A DNA stretch of 64,000 nt from JAHBWV01 sp964588385. GTDB taxonomy: Bacteria > Planctomycetota > Phycisphaerae > Phycisphaerales > UBA1924. A program made the position numbers and the translations under genes. Below the pieces are notes generated by a model. It was not told the origin of the DNA and ran no database searches. It saw only the letters and a list, made by a program, of their open reading frames with translations. The stretch covers positions 1 through 64,000 of the forward strand of contig CAZPPG010000017.1 in NCBI GenBank assembly GCA_964588385.1, read 5' to 3'. Below are positions 40,930-50,179 of the stretch, in pieces (within the stretch, counting starts at the first letter, position 1; every line of letters begins with the position of its first letter).

Positions 40930-43900
40930 TCAGTTCTGGCTGGTGCCGCCGTCGCGAGGACGGGATTGATCGTCGATCTGTTCCTGGGCCCGTTTCTTGG
41001 CCTTCATGAGGGCGGACATGCCCTCTTCAGCGGTCTTGATGTCCGCCGCGACACGCGGCTTGGGCTTCTCACCCGGCGCATCGGGCGAACGCACGTTGGA
41101 GAGCGGGCTTGGGCCGTCGGCCTTGGCGCCGCCTGAACCCGGTACCGCCTCGAACTTGCGGCCTGTCACATCGCCGGAGGGCGCGGCTTCCGTAGACGCC
41201 TTTGCTTCGCCAACGCCGGCGGACATGCCCCCACGCAAGCGCTCGGAATCGTCCATTCGCGCCCGGGCCTTGTCCCGTGCGGCCTGCAGCGAGCCCATCT
41301 GCGCACCCTGCTTGATCTTGGAGGCGCCGAAGAGTCCGGCGATCTTTCGGGCAATGGCGCCCGGATCGATGCGGACGCGCCGCACGCCGACATCCGTCAG
41401 GAAGAGCGCGAGCGAGACGATCGCGAGCGACATCCAGATCGGAGTCGTCGCGACGGGCATCTTGATGTCGTCCCGGCGCCAGAGGTCGGCCTCACGCGCA
41501 TCTGCAGTGAGCACCTTGCCACCCGTCATCTCAGCGACCTGGCGGAGCAGGGGCGAGTTGTCCTTGATGGCGCGGAACTCATCGGCAAAGGGTCGCGTGA
41601 TCGCGGCCTGCACGGTTCCTTCCATCATCGGGCCGCCGGCCTCCGCGCGGGCCGCGTACCGGAGCCCCAGCAGATACGTCCCCGCCTGCTCGGTGGGGAC
41701 GCGGGCCTCGTAGCGGCCGGGGCCGACCTGCTGGACCTGCACGTCGTCGCCGCCGCCATCGGGACGCGCGAGCCGCCCTTGAAACTGCGCAAAGTTCAGT
41801 CGCTCGCCGTTCTGGTCGAGGGCATCAATGGAGATCAGCGTCTGATCGCCGCGGTTCTCGGTGGTCACGCGCACGTTCGCCGAACCTGATGGCCGCATCG
41901 CCCAGCGGATGTGCTGCTGCCAGAACTGGTTGAACCCGGGCCACGCGACCCACGCCGGGCTCCAGCGGGTCGCACTGTCGGACGTGAACGCCATGGCGCG
42001 GCCGAGGCCGAACTGCCACTGAGCCGCGATCGGATCGTTCTCCTGCCCGCGCATCGTCACGACACTCAGGCCTTCGCGATCGGCCGTCACGACGTACCCC
42101 GAGATCGGCGGCACGCTCGTCACCCCGCGCATGGCTTCTGCCGCGGCGTCGACGATCCGCGGTGCAAACGCCTGCCCCTCCCAGATCAAGGAGCGGCGCA
42201 CCGTCTGGGCCTCCTTGATGAAGATCTGCGGCAGGGCAGCGAGGCCGGCCTGCGTGGTCACCTCGTAGTGCTCGCCGCCCGTTGCCTTCGCGATCGTGCT
42301 CATCCGCGCGGTGTCCGCGGGCGAGTGCGGATAGACGCCGACCGTGCTCACGGAGATCTTTGCATCCACGAACTTCTGGAGCAGCGCGTTGGAGGGGAGC
42401 GTGGGATCGCCGTCCGAGATCATGATGACGTGCTTCTGGCCCGCGTTGACCTTGATGAGTCCCTGGAGCGCGACGTTGAAGGAGGGTGCGAAGTCCTGCA
42501 TGTCGCCGAACTGCAGGTTGTTGATCGCCTGCTTGATCTGGCTCTTGTCCCCCAGTTCGACAAGGGGGTGGACCCAGTCGGTCGCGTTGCCCCATGAATA
42601 CTCGATGATCCCGGCAAGGTCCAGGCGCGAAAGGGCGTCCACCGCGGCGTTGGCGACCTGCTTGCCGTAGAAGACGCCCTGGGGCATCTCGACCGAGTGG
42701 ATGATGAGCACGAGCGCGCCGCGCGGCATCTGCCGCTTCTGGGGCGGATCCAGGCGCACCGGCAAGACCTCTTCAATCGGCGAGCCGATCCAGCCACCCG
42801 CGCCGAAGGAGTCCGGCCCGCCGACCATCACGAAGCCGCCGCCGGAGTCGTGCACGTACTGCCGCATCGCCGTCTGCTGCGCGAGCGTGTACTCATACGC
42901 GTTCTGGTTGAGCAGCACGATCGCGTCGAAGCCGTTGAGCTCCGTGAGCGAGCCCGGGAACTGCTCCGAGGCGATCACCTTGGCGTCGATGCGCCCCGCG
43001 GTCATCGCCTCCATGAACGGGCCCGACTCGTTCGCGTCGCCCGAAACCACGAGCACGCGCCCGCGTCCGGAGACAAATGTCACGGATAACGCCCGGTTGT
43101 TCTCGACGATCGCGTCACCGGTTGAACCGGTTGTCGCGTTTGGCAGGGGCTCAAAGACCGCCTCGAACTCCTGCGGCCCGGCGCCGACGAGCGTGAGCGG
43201 GATCACTTTGACGTTCACGCCCGGCGTCAGCGACACCGGCATCGACAGATCCGACGAATCGGGATCCAGGTCGATCTTCGTGCCGTTCTGCATGATGGAG
43301 ACGAGCCCATCCACGGGTGCGGTCGCGGTCAGCACGACCTTCAGCGCGACCGTCTCCCCCATGCGGGCCGTCGCGGGCGCGACCATGCGCTCGACGATCA
43401 CTTCGCTGTCGTGCTCATACTGGATCGGCAGCACGTCGATGGGAACACCCGTCGCGCGGGCCGCCTCCGCCGCCTGAAGAAGCGAGCCCTCGGTCTCGTT
43501 GCCGTCCGAGATGAGGACCAGCCTGTTCGCCGCGTCCTTGGGCATCACCGCCATCGCGAGGCGCACGGACGACGCCAGATCCGTGCCGTCCAGCGGCCCC
43601 GTGTCCTTGCGGTCCACGCCCAGCACGCGCGCGCCGGGGAGGTCCTGCACCCGCGCATCGCGCGCGACCGTGATCACGCCCAGACGATCACCCTGCTTCT
43701 TGTGAAGCTCCGCCGCCTCCGCGAGATAGCGGTCCATCTGCGCCAGCAGCGGCGTGGGGATCGAGCGGCTGGCATCCAGCACCGCGGTGACGCTCACATC
43801 CTTGCTCGTCTTGCGCGTGTGGGGCTCCGCGAGCACCAGCACCAGCAGCGTAATCAGCACGAGACGGATACCGACGGCGACCTTGCGCGACGTCGAACTC

Positions 43901-44076
43901 AGGCCGGAGAGGTTCCGCCTCGCGATCCAGATCGCCAACGCGATCAGAATCGGAAGCAGGATCAGGAACACAGGTGAATCAAACTGGATCGGCCCAACCG
44001 TGATGGAGGCGAGCGTGCGCACCGGGAGCCCGCCGTCAAAGAATGCGCCGAGATGCAGTCCGAGCATGCGCTGCAT
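40930..44076 (-). CDS. Large VWA / glutamine-amidotransferase-like membrane protein
   Basis: 1048 residues. N-terminal helices, then a VWA-like domain with VLDASRSI, a class-I amidotransferase-like Rossmann domain (GFDAIVLLNQNAYEYTL ... GGGFVMVGGPDSFGAGGW), a second VWA-like segment (VIMISDGDPTLPS), beta-rich modules, a late helix (PIWMSLAIVSLALFLTDVGV) and a charged cytoplasmic tail. Known in planctomycetes beside MoxR; function unresolved. Start and upstream stop overlap by one base. Confidence 0.85.
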   Translation of the reverse strand: MQRMLGLHLGAFFDGGLPVRTLASITVGPIQFDSPVFLILLPILIALAIWIARRNLSGLSSTSRKVAVGIRLVLITLLVLVLAEPHTRKTSKDVSVTAVLDASRSIPTPLLAQMDRYLAEAAELHKKQGDRLGVITVARDARVQDLPGARVLGVDRKDTGPLDGTDLASSVRLAMAVMPKDAANRLVLISDGNETEGSLLQAAEAARATGVPIDVLPIQYEHDSEVIVERMVAPATARMGETVALKVVLTATAPVDGLVSIMQNGTKIDLDPDSSDLSMPVSLTPGVNVKVIPLTLVGAGPQEFEAVFEPLPNATTGSTGDAIVENNRALSVTFVSGRGRVLVVSGDANESGPFMEAMTAGRIDAKVIASEQFPGSLTELNGFDAIVLLNQNAYEYTLAQQTAMRQYVHDSGGGFVMVGGPDSFGAGGWIGSPIEEVLPVRLDPPQKRQMPRGALVLIIHSVEMPQGVFYGKQVANAAVDALSRLDLAGIIEYSWGNATDWVHPLVELGDKSQIKQAINNLQFGDMQDFAPSFNVALQGLIKVNAGQKHVIMISDGDPTLPSNALLQKFVDAKISVSTVGVYPHSPADTARMSTIAKATGGEHYEVTTQAGLAALPQIFIKEAQTVRRSLIWEGQAFAPRIVDAAAEAMRGVTSVPPISGYVVTADREGLSVVTMRGQENDPIAAQWQFGLGRAMAFTSDSATRWSPAWVAWPGFNQFWQQHIRWAMRPSGSANVRVTTENRGDQTLISIDALDQNGERLNFAQFQGRLARPDGGGDDVQVQQVGPGRYEARVPTEQAGTYLLGLRYAARAEAGGPMMEGTVQAAITRPFADEFRAIKDNSPLLRQVAEMTGGKVLTADAREADLWRRDDIKMPVATTPIWMSLAIVSLALFLTDVGVRRVRIDPGAIARKIAGLFGASKIKQGAQMGSLQAARDKARARMDDSERLRGGMSAGVGEAKASTEAAPSGDVTGRKFEAVPGSGGAKADGPSPLSNVRSPDAPGEKPKPRVAADIKTAEEGMSALMKAKKRAQEQIDDQSRPRDGGTSQN

Positions 44077-45239
44077 CAGTGCCCACCCCCTGCGCCGGTC
44101 TCTGCTCCGCCGTGCTTCGAACCCGAGATCGAGGCCATGCCGCCCGCGCGCTGTCCCTCACGCGGCGATCGGAACGCTTGCACCCTGTTGTTCCCGGCAT
44201 CAAGGACGTACGCCGTGCGCCCGACGAGCGTGATCGCCCACGGCGAGACCAGTTCTCCGACGGCGCGCCCCGGCCGGCCGAAGGTCTCGATGCCGCGACC
44301 GGTCGAGAGTTCGATCCGCTGCACGCGTCCGTTCTCGTTCTCGACCACCAGCGCGGTCCCATCGTCGAGGATCGCGATCCCGTAGGGGTACTTGAACTGC
44401 CCAAGCCCGCGCCCCGCGGACTCCGGCGAACCGAGCCACGCAATCAACTCGCCATCCAGCGTCAGGCGGCCGATCCGATGATTGCACGAATCCACCACGA
44501 TCAGCTCGCGATTGACCTCATCGATCGCGAGTGTCTGCGGCCGGTTGAACTCCACTTTCGTGGGATTCTCGCCGGTGCCGAAGGTGCCGAACGCGAACTG
44601 GAACTCGAACCGCTCATTGAAGACGCTGATGCGGTCGTCTCCACCATACTCCGAGACATAGATCCGCGTCCCGAACGCCGGATCGCTCACGACGACCGCG
44701 TCCGTCGGATAGATGAACTCGCCCGGACCCGTGCCGTACCGCCCGAACTCCGCGATGAGACGCGCTTCGGCCGTGGGGTCCTCGGCGCGCTCGTACACGA
44801 GCACGCGGCTCTCGTGTGTGTCCGCCACCAGCGTGACGGGCCTGCCGCCGAGCGTCGCGCACGTCACCCCCACCGGCATTCCGTTCTCATGACGCGGCGT
44901 CTTCCATTCGACCAGCGGCTCGCCGGAGGCCGCGTCGAGCAGTTGCACGCGGGCCGCCTTGTCGATCACCCACAGCGTCGCTCCGTCGGAATCCAGCGCT
45001 CGGGGCGTCGCGAACTGCCCCGGCCACAATCCCACGGAACCGATCGTCGCCGTCACGTCCAGCGGCTTGCCACCCGGCCCCCCGGATTCACCGCCGCACC
45101 CTGACAGGCCGGCCAAGAGGACCGTCGCACCAACCGCGCCACCCACCAAGATCGACCGGTGCGTCACCACGCCGCGCGACCCGCGCAAGCGTGAGGCCTC
45201 CCTGTCCTTAGCGCCGCCTCCCATGTGCATGCTCGCCAT
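44076..45239 (-). CDS. NHL-repeat beta-propeller lipoprotein
   Basis: 387 residues with a lipobox LLAGLSG|C, then repeated NHL blades (GPGEFIYPTDAVVVSD, VEFNRPQTLAIDEVNRELIVVDSCNHRI, GLGQFKYPYGIAILDDG, RAVGELVSPWAITLVG), a six-bladed propeller facing the periplasm. The start could instead be the GTG encoding VTHRSILVGG about 24 codons in, which gives a shorter leader. It is sandwiched between a permease gene (1-nt gap) and the VWA gene (1-nt overlap), so all three are surely co-expressed. Confidence 0.85.
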   Translation of the reverse strand: MASMHMGGGAKDREASRLRGSRGVVTHRSILVGGAVGATVLLAGLSGCGGESGGPGGKPLDVTATIGSVGLWPGQFATPRALDSDGATLWVIDKAARVQLLDAASGEPLVEWKTPRHENGMPVGVTCATLGGRPVTLVADTHESRVLVYERAEDPTAEARLIAEFGRYGTGPGEFIYPTDAVVVSDPAFGTRIYVSEYGGDDRISVFNERFEFQFAFGTFGTGENPTKVEFNRPQTLAIDEVNRELIVVDSCNHRIGRLTLDGELIAWLGSPESAGRGLGQFKYPYGIAILDDGTALVVENENGRVQRIELSTGRGIETFGRPGRAVGELVSPWAITLVGRTAYVLDAGNNRVQAFRSPREGQRAGGMASISGSKHGGAETGAGGGH

Positions 45240-45240
45240 C

Positions 45241-46893
45241 TTACGAAAGAACGCCCACCCTGCGTTCGATCCGTTCTCGAACCATGAGCAACCATCCGAT
45301 CGCGCCGGTCAGGAGGATCCCCGAACCGACGATCCATGCCGCCGCCGCTGACATCTCTTCCATGCGTGCGAAGTGAAGATAGTTGAGAATCTGGCGCGAG
45401 AGATTTCCCGGCCCCGGGGGTTGAACGACCACGGCGACCTCGATCTCGGTGAAGGAAAGCATGCCGGCCGCGAGCCCCGCCGCGGTAAGCAGTGGGAGGT
45501 TCAGCGCCAACCCCGTTCGCACAAAGCCTCGTAGGGTGTCCGCCCCATCGGCGCGTCGCAGGTCGCGAAGGTGCGGATGCTCCAGGCGCACCATGGCACA
45601 CCCCGCCAAGGCGCCGATCCACCCGAAGCGAGCAAGGTGGGCTATCACCTCGATCCACCAGCCGGAGGTCACCGTGCCGCTTGGATCAAGGCGGTTCCAG
45701 CCCGCCACAAGTCCAGTGCCAACAAGGACTCCCGGCGCAAGCCCGAGGATCAGCATGGCCCGGACGAAGCCGCCTCCGATCGCCACCACGCGTCCCTTTC
45801 CCCCGAGCGTGACGCCGGTGAGGATCGAGATGGCGAGAACTCCGCCCGCCGTGCCCGCCGCGACGCCGAGGCCGTGGAGCACGCCGTCGCCGCTGAGGCG
45901 CCAGAACCTCAAGAGCGACGCGCCGTCGCGCATGCTGAACACGAGCAGCGCGGTCGGCGCGATCACCGCCAGCCCGACGACGCCAACGAGTGTCCCCAAG
46001 CCCCGCCCATTCACACGCATCGCCTCATCCGTCGCGCGGGATGATCGCCCACCGGTCTCCCACCCGCGGGCCCAGCCGCTCGCGCGCCCGCCCAGCCACC
46101 AGCCGGCTCCCATGGCGATCACCCAGAGCGGCCAAGCGGCGATCAGCGCCCGCCACGCCTGTCCCGGAGGCGAGCGATCGAGGGCGAGCCATACCGAAAT
46201 CGCAAGGGTCGGCACATTCGCGACATGCAGCGGGATCGCCGTTCCCATGACCAGCAGCCCGACCAGCACGAATGACAACGCAAGGCCGGGGCGCAGAACA
46301 CGCGCGATGAGTGGGATCCGACCCAACACGCCCGTCGCCTCCGATCGGAGCAACAGGAAGAGGTCCGCGTCCAGCTTGCGGATGGTGGCCCCAATCACAA
46401 TCGCGGCCAATGGCCAGAGCCAGAGCGTCATTCCCAGCACCGCAAACGCCATGTTCGCCGCGTGACCAACCTCTCCGGCCCGCGCCCCAGGCAATGAGCC
46501 GATCCAGTTGCCCAGCCATGATCCGGGCGCCCGCAGCACGCTCCACCCCGCATACGAGAGGTACGCCGGCAGCACCAGTGGCAGCAGAATCAGCGTTCTC
46601 CCCAGCACCCCCGCCCCACGCGCTCTCCAGGCCACCAGCAACCCGATTCCCGTCGCGCAGGCGCCCACGCCGACCGCCACCAGCACGGAGTTCAGTAACA
46701 GCGGCAGCGTCCGAGGCATCGCCGCCGACACGCCGGCATCATGGATGCCTCCGCCGCTCTTCGACGCGCCCGGCACGAATGCAACGCAGAGCGGCACGAC
46801 ATACCCGGCCGCGACAAGGACAAGCGCCAGTGCGCACGCAACCACAAATAAGGATGGTCGGGTGTGCGCTGCGTGACGGGGCCCCTTGGGCAT
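45241..46893 (-). CDS. ABC-transporter permease, Fe3+/thiamine type, without visible partners
   Basis: 550 residues with about 12 hydrophobic helices in two halves, as in fused permeases of the FbpB/ThiP kind. LILLPLVLPAYLSYAGW and the later GLAPGVLVGTGLVAGWN sit where the EAA-type coupling loops and core helices fall. No ABC ATPase or binding-protein gene lies nearby; instead an NHL lipoprotein follows at 1 nt. It is the first gene of the long leftward MoxR operon and diverges from accB. Confidence 0.78.
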   Translation of the reverse strand: MPKGPRHAAHTRPSLFVVACALALVLVAAGYVVPLCVAFVPGASKSGGGIHDAGVSAAMPRTLPLLLNSVLVAVGVGACATGIGLLVAWRARGAGVLGRTLILLPLVLPAYLSYAGWSVLRAPGSWLGNWIGSLPGARAGEVGHAANMAFAVLGMTLWLWPLAAIVIGATIRKLDADLFLLLRSEATGVLGRIPLIARVLRPGLALSFVLVGLLVMGTAIPLHVANVPTLAISVWLALDRSPPGQAWRALIAAWPLWVIAMGAGWWLGGRASGWARGWETGGRSSRATDEAMRVNGRGLGTLVGVVGLAVIAPTALLVFSMRDGASLLRFWRLSGDGVLHGLGVAAGTAGGVLAISILTGVTLGGKGRVVAIGGGFVRAMLILGLAPGVLVGTGLVAGWNRLDPSGTVTSGWWIEVIAHLARFGWIGALAGCAMVRLEHPHLRDLRRADGADTLRGFVRTGLALNLPLLTAAGLAAGMLSFTEIEVAVVVQPPGPGNLSRQILNYLHFARMEEMSAAAAWIVGSGILLTGAIGWLLMVRERIERRVGVLS

Positions 46894-47041
46894 GACCGGA
46901 GTCTACGGCAGCGAGGCCCTGATTGGGGCCTTGTCAGGTGTTCGCCGCTGCTGGCGGGTTCGCGTATCATGCCCGGCTTCCGGCCGGCCCGAACGTGGCG
47001 TATCCGTTCGGCGTCCGTGCGAATCTCGCGGACCCCCACCC

Positions 47042-47503
47042 ATGATGGACATGAAGAAGCTCGCCGAGTTGGTTCAGTTGATGACCGACAACGGCCTGAC
47101 GGAACTGGAACTCAAGGACGGAGAGGAGACCGTGGTCCTCAAACGCGGGCACTCCGGAATCCAAATGTCCCCTCAGATGATGGCCCCCCAGATGATGATG
47201 CCGATGGGCGCACCCATGGCCGCTCCGTCGGCGGGCGCCGCGGCCCCGGCGTCGTCCGACGCGGGCCTCATCGCCATTGAGTCGCCCATGGTCGGCACGT
47301 TCTACTCCGCCTCCAACCCCGACGCCCCGCCCTTCACCAAGGTCGGCGCCCAGGTCGGCCCCGGCTCGGTCGTCTGCCTCGTGGAGGCCATGAAGGTCTT
47401 CAACGAGATCAAGTCCGAGGTCTCGGGCACGATCGAGCGCATCCTCGTCAAGAGCGGTGACGCGGTGGAGTTTGGGCAGAAGCTGTTTCTGGTCAAACCA
47501 TAG
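47042..47503 (+). CDS. accB: Biotin carboxyl carrier protein of acetyl-CoA carboxylase
   Basis: 153 residues. An N-terminal helical region (MKKLAELVQLMTDNGLTELELKDGE), a Met/Pro/Ala-rich linker and a C-terminal biotinyl domain with VEAMKVFNEIKSE, whose Lys carries biotin. Two adjacent ATGs (47042 and 47045) are possible starts. The stop codon TAG overlaps the first base of a repeat arm, and accC starts only after a 459-bp inserted unit. Confidence 0.95.
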   Translation: MMDMKKLAELVQLMTDNGLTELELKDGEETVVLKRGHSGIQMSPQMMAPQMMMPMGAPMAAPSAGAAAPASSDAGLIAIESPMVGTFYSASNPDAPPFTKVGAQVGPGSVVCLVEAMKVFNEIKSEVSGTIERILVKSGDAVEFGQKLFLVKP

Positions 47504-47537
47504 TGACACAGTGACGGAGTGACGGAGTGACACAGTG
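47503..47537. repeat. Left arm: tandem 8-mers GTGACRSA
   Basis: Units GTGACACA, GTGACGGA, GTGACGGA, GTGACACA, GTG. Positions 47510-47537 are a perfect 28-nt inverted match to 47941-47968. The last GTG is the start codon of the enclosed gene. Confidence 0.95.
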
Positions 47538-47903
47538 GGAAGCATCCGGAGCTATCGCGATACTGTCGGCTGGCAGCGAGGAATGGAGCTCGCAGAGCTG
47601 ATGTACGGCTTCGTGGAGACGCTCCCGGAGAACGAACGATTTGGGCTGCGTAGCCAACTCCGTCGCGCCGTTATTTCGATACCGTCCAACATCGCCGAGG
47701 GCTACGGCCGCGGCACGCCAGCCGAGTTTCTTCGTTCCCTTCGCGTCGCACGTGGCTCGGTCGCCGAGGTGAGCACGCAGCTCGAGCTCGTTGCACGCCT
47801 TAATCTCGCCAAGCCGCATCAGAGCATCATCGACCTCGTTGCAGAAACCGATCGAGTCATCCAGGGACTGATCCGCAGTCTCGAAGACAAGGAGCGAGAG
47901 TAA
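47535..47903 (+). CDS. Four-helix-bundle protein (23S rRNA intervening-sequence family)
   Basis: 122 residues, GTG start inside the left repeat arm. IRSYRDTVGWQRGMELAELMY, then RSQLRRAVISIPSNIAEGYGR, EFLRSLRVARGSVAEVSTQLE and TDRVIQGLIRSLEDK are the four helices and the IPSNIAEG signature of this family. Relatives are encoded in 23S rRNA intervening sequences, and the Avd protein of diversity-generating retroelements shares the fold. Basic surfaces suggest nucleic-acid binding. About 37% identical by eye to the second copy at 56217-56588. Confidence 0.93.
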   Translation: MGSIRSYRDTVGWQRGMELAELMYGFVETLPENERFGLRSQLRRAVISIPSNIAEGYGRGTPAEFLRSLRVARGSVAEVSTQLELVARLNLAKPHQSIIDLVAETDRVIQGLIRSLEDKERE

Positions 47904-47931
47904 GGACGTGTACCCCGCGACGGCGTGCCTT

Positions 47932-47968
47932 TCACTCCGTCACTGTGTCACTCCGTCACTCCGTCACT
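47932..47968. repeat. Right arm: tandem 8-mers TCACTCCG
   Basis: Units TCACTCCG, TCACTGTG, TCACTCCG, TCACTCCG, TCACT, the inverted partner of the left arm. It lies immediately in front of accC and occupies the place of its ribosome-binding site. Confidence 0.95.
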
Positions 47969-47970
47969 GA

Positions 47971-49311
47971 ATGTTTAGACGAATCCTTATCGCCAACCGC
48001 GGCGAGATCGCCCTCCGCATCATCCGCGCCTGCCGCGAGCTCGGCGTCGAGGCCGTCTGCGTCTACTCGACCGCGGACAAGGATGCCCCCTACCTCAAGC
48101 TCGCCGACCGCGCCATCTGCATCGGCCCGCCCCCGGCCCGCGAGTCGTACATCAATATCCCCAAGATCATCGCCGCGGCGGAGATCGCCGACGTCGATGC
48201 CATCCACCCCGGCTACGGCTTCCTCTCCGAACGCGCCGACTTCGCCCAGATCTGCCGCGACTGCAAGATCGAGTTCATCGGCCCCTCCCCCGAGGCCATG
48301 GCCAAGCTCGGCGACAAGGTCGAGTGCAAGCGCACCGCCAAGGCCGCGAAGGTTCCGATCTTCCCCGGCTCCGAGGGCGCGATCGAGGACGAGGAAGAGG
48401 CCGTCAAGGTCGCTTCCGAGATCGGGTATCCCGTGATCATCAAGGCCTCCGCCGGTGGCGGCGGTCGCGGCATGAAGGTCTGCCACAACGAGGCGACCCT
48501 CCGCACCAACCTCCGCATCGCCAGCCAGGAGGCCCTCGCCGCCTTCGGCAACGGCGCAGTCTTCATCGAGAAGTTCTTGGAGCACGCCCGCCACGTCGAG
48601 GTCCAGGTCCTCGGCGACAAGCACGGGCACGCCATCCATCTGTATGAGCGCGACTGCTCCACGCAGCGCCGCCACCAGAAACTGATCGAGGAGGCCCCCG
48701 GCCCGCTGATCGACCGGAAGCGCCGCGACGCGACGTGCGAGGCCGCGGCACGGCTGATCAAGGCCGCGGAGTACTCGGGCGCCGCCACGGTCGAGTTCCT
48801 GATGGATGGCAAGCAGAACTTCTACATGCTCGAGGTGAACACGCGCGTGCAGGTCGAGCACCCGGTCACCGAGATGATCACCGGCATCGACATCGTCAAG
48901 ATGTCCATCCTCGTGGCGTCGGGCGAGCCGCTTCCGTACAAGCAAAAGGACATCTCCATCCGCGGCCACGCCATGGAGTGCCGCATCAACGCCGAGGATC
49001 CCGACAAGAACTTCATGCCCTGCGCCGGCCGCATCACAACCTTCGAGCCGCCGGGCGGCCCGGGCGTTCGCCTCGACACGCACGTCGTCACCGGGTACAT
49101 GGTCCCCCCGAACTACGACTCCATGGTCGGCAAGCTGATTGTCCACGCCGACGACCGCGAGCAGTGCATGAACCGCATGGCCCGCGCCCTCCGCGAGTTC
49201 AACGTCGACCCGATCAAGACGACCATCCCCCTGCACCAGCGCCTGATGGAGAACGCCGACTTCCGCAAGGGCGGCGTGGATATCCACTATCTGGAGCGGT
49301 TGTTGAAGTAG
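47971..49311 (+). CDS. accC: Biotin carboxylase subunit of acetyl-CoA carboxylase
   Basis: ATP-dependent carboxylation of the biotin on AccB, first half-reaction of malonyl-CoA synthesis. 446 residues. FRRILIANRGEIALRIIRAC at the N-terminus, ATP-grasp loop ASAGGGGRGMKV, EKFLEHARHVEVQVLGDKHG, MLEVNTRVQVEHPVTEM and ECRINAEDP are all intact. No Shine-Dalgarno is visible: the upstream bases belong to the repeat arm, so translation may depend on coupling or on mRNA processing. Confidence 0.97.
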   Translation: MFRRILIANRGEIALRIIRACRELGVEAVCVYSTADKDAPYLKLADRAICIGPPPARESYINIPKIIAAAEIADVDAIHPGYGFLSERADFAQICRDCKIEFIGPSPEAMAKLGDKVECKRTAKAAKVPIFPGSEGAIEDEEEAVKVASEIGYPVIIKASAGGGGRGMKVCHNEATLRTNLRIASQEALAAFGNGAVFIEKFLEHARHVEVQVLGDKHGHAIHLYERDCSTQRRHQKLIEEAPGPLIDRKRRDATCEAAARLIKAAEYSGAATVEFLMDGKQNFYMLEVNTRVQVEHPVTEMITGIDIVKMSILVASGEPLPYKQKDISIRGHAMECRINAEDPDKNFMPCAGRITTFEPPGGPGVRLDTHVVTGYMVPPNYDSMVGKLIVHADDREQCMNRMARALREFNVDPIKTTIPLHQRLMENADFRKGGVDIHYLERLLK

Positions 49312-49319
49312 GGCTTTGA

Positions 49320-49364
49320 GGCACGCAGTGCCGCCAGACTAGAGCCCAGGGCGTAAGCCCTGGG
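49320..49364. repeat. Intergenic palindromes with a terminator-like hairpin
   Basis: GGCACGCAGTGCCGCC (49320-49335) recurs as its exact reverse complement at 61394-61409. Next to it, CCCAGGGC-GTAA-GCCCTGGG (49345-49364) is a perfect 8-bp hairpin, which may end the acc transcript although no T-run follows directly. Confidence 0.8.
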
Positions 49365-49446
49365 TCGCGATCGTCGCCACACACCCTGCTCTTGTCTTTC
49401 TTCCGAGCCCCACCGGGGCGGCACATCAATTCGCTATGCTGCACCC

Positions 49447-50154
49447 GTGCGCCTGAGCCGAGTCATCCCGAGCATTTTGCTCCTGCTCGCTGCAGGGTTT
49501 GTCACAACCTTCGCGGTTGTGTACGCGGGAGCGATTCTTTACCCGCCACACCTGACAGCATGGAAGTACGACGATCGTGGTGTCTACTCACGCTCACTGA
49601 CGCCGTCTCGTTCGGTGTATATTTACATCGACTCCGAAGAGCAATCGCAGCACCCTGATGTTTCGACATCCAGCGCTGACAAGTTGCTTCGACACGGACG
49701 GAGCTTGAGATACACGCCTAGCTGGCGCGACGAGTACAACCACAGTTGGTGGTCCAGTCGAACGTGGCACCTCTATGAAGGCGGATGGCCATGGCGTGCG
49801 ACATGGGGATGGGCATGCACGCACCCAGTGAACAACAAATACAAGGTCACTTGTGGCGGTGCCCTGACGCTCCGCTCACTGTACGCGCCACGAACTCCCA
49901 TCCAAGGCACAACGACGGACGTTCCCTATCTCCCCCTCTGGCCCGGCCTCATCCTCAACACACTCTTCTACGCCGGAATCTGGTGGGCGCTTCTCGCGAT
50001 TCTTCGCTTCATCCGCCGAACGCTCCGCACCCGCCGTGGCCTCTGCCCCTCGTGCGGGTACGACATGCAAGGGCTCTCCAACACACCCTGCCCAGAGTGT
50101 GGCCACGCTGCCACACATCCGCGCACCCCATCATGGGCCACCCAACGCGAATAA
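49447..50154 (+). CDS. Two-helix membrane protein with C-terminal zinc ribbon
   Basis: 235 residues, GTG start. Helix at about 7-30, an external Trp/Tyr-rich domain, a second helix near 168-188 and a cytoplasmic tail with CPSCGYDMQGL ... PCPECGH, a CxxC-CxxC zinc ribbon that I know as a recurrent tail in Phycisphaerae membrane proteins. No enzyme motif is seen. Function unknown. No clear ribosome-binding site, so the start is provisional. Confidence 0.75.
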   Translation: MRLSRVIPSILLLLAAGFVTTFAVVYAGAILYPPHLTAWKYDDRGVYSRSLTPSRSVYIYIDSEEQSQHPDVSTSSADKLLRHGRSLRYTPSWRDEYNHSWWSSRTWHLYEGGWPWRATWGWACTHPVNNKYKVTCGGALTLRSLYAPRTPIQGTTTDVPYLPLWPGLILNTLFYAGIWWALLAILRFIRRTLRTRRGLCPSCGYDMQGLSNTPCPECGHAATHPRTPSWATQRE

Positions 50155-50179
50155 TCCCTCTGCCCCTCTGCCCCTTTCC

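Larger units (their letters stand above)
47510..47968 (+). mobile_element. Putative insertion unit between accB and accC
   Basis: A 459-bp unit bounded by a perfect 28-bp inverted repeat made of 8-bp tandem units, carrying only a four-helix-bundle gene. It begins 6 bp after the accB stop and ends 2 bp before the accC ATG. accB and accC are normally adjacent, which suggests insertion. No transposase is encoded and I see no obvious target duplication. Confidence 0.5.
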
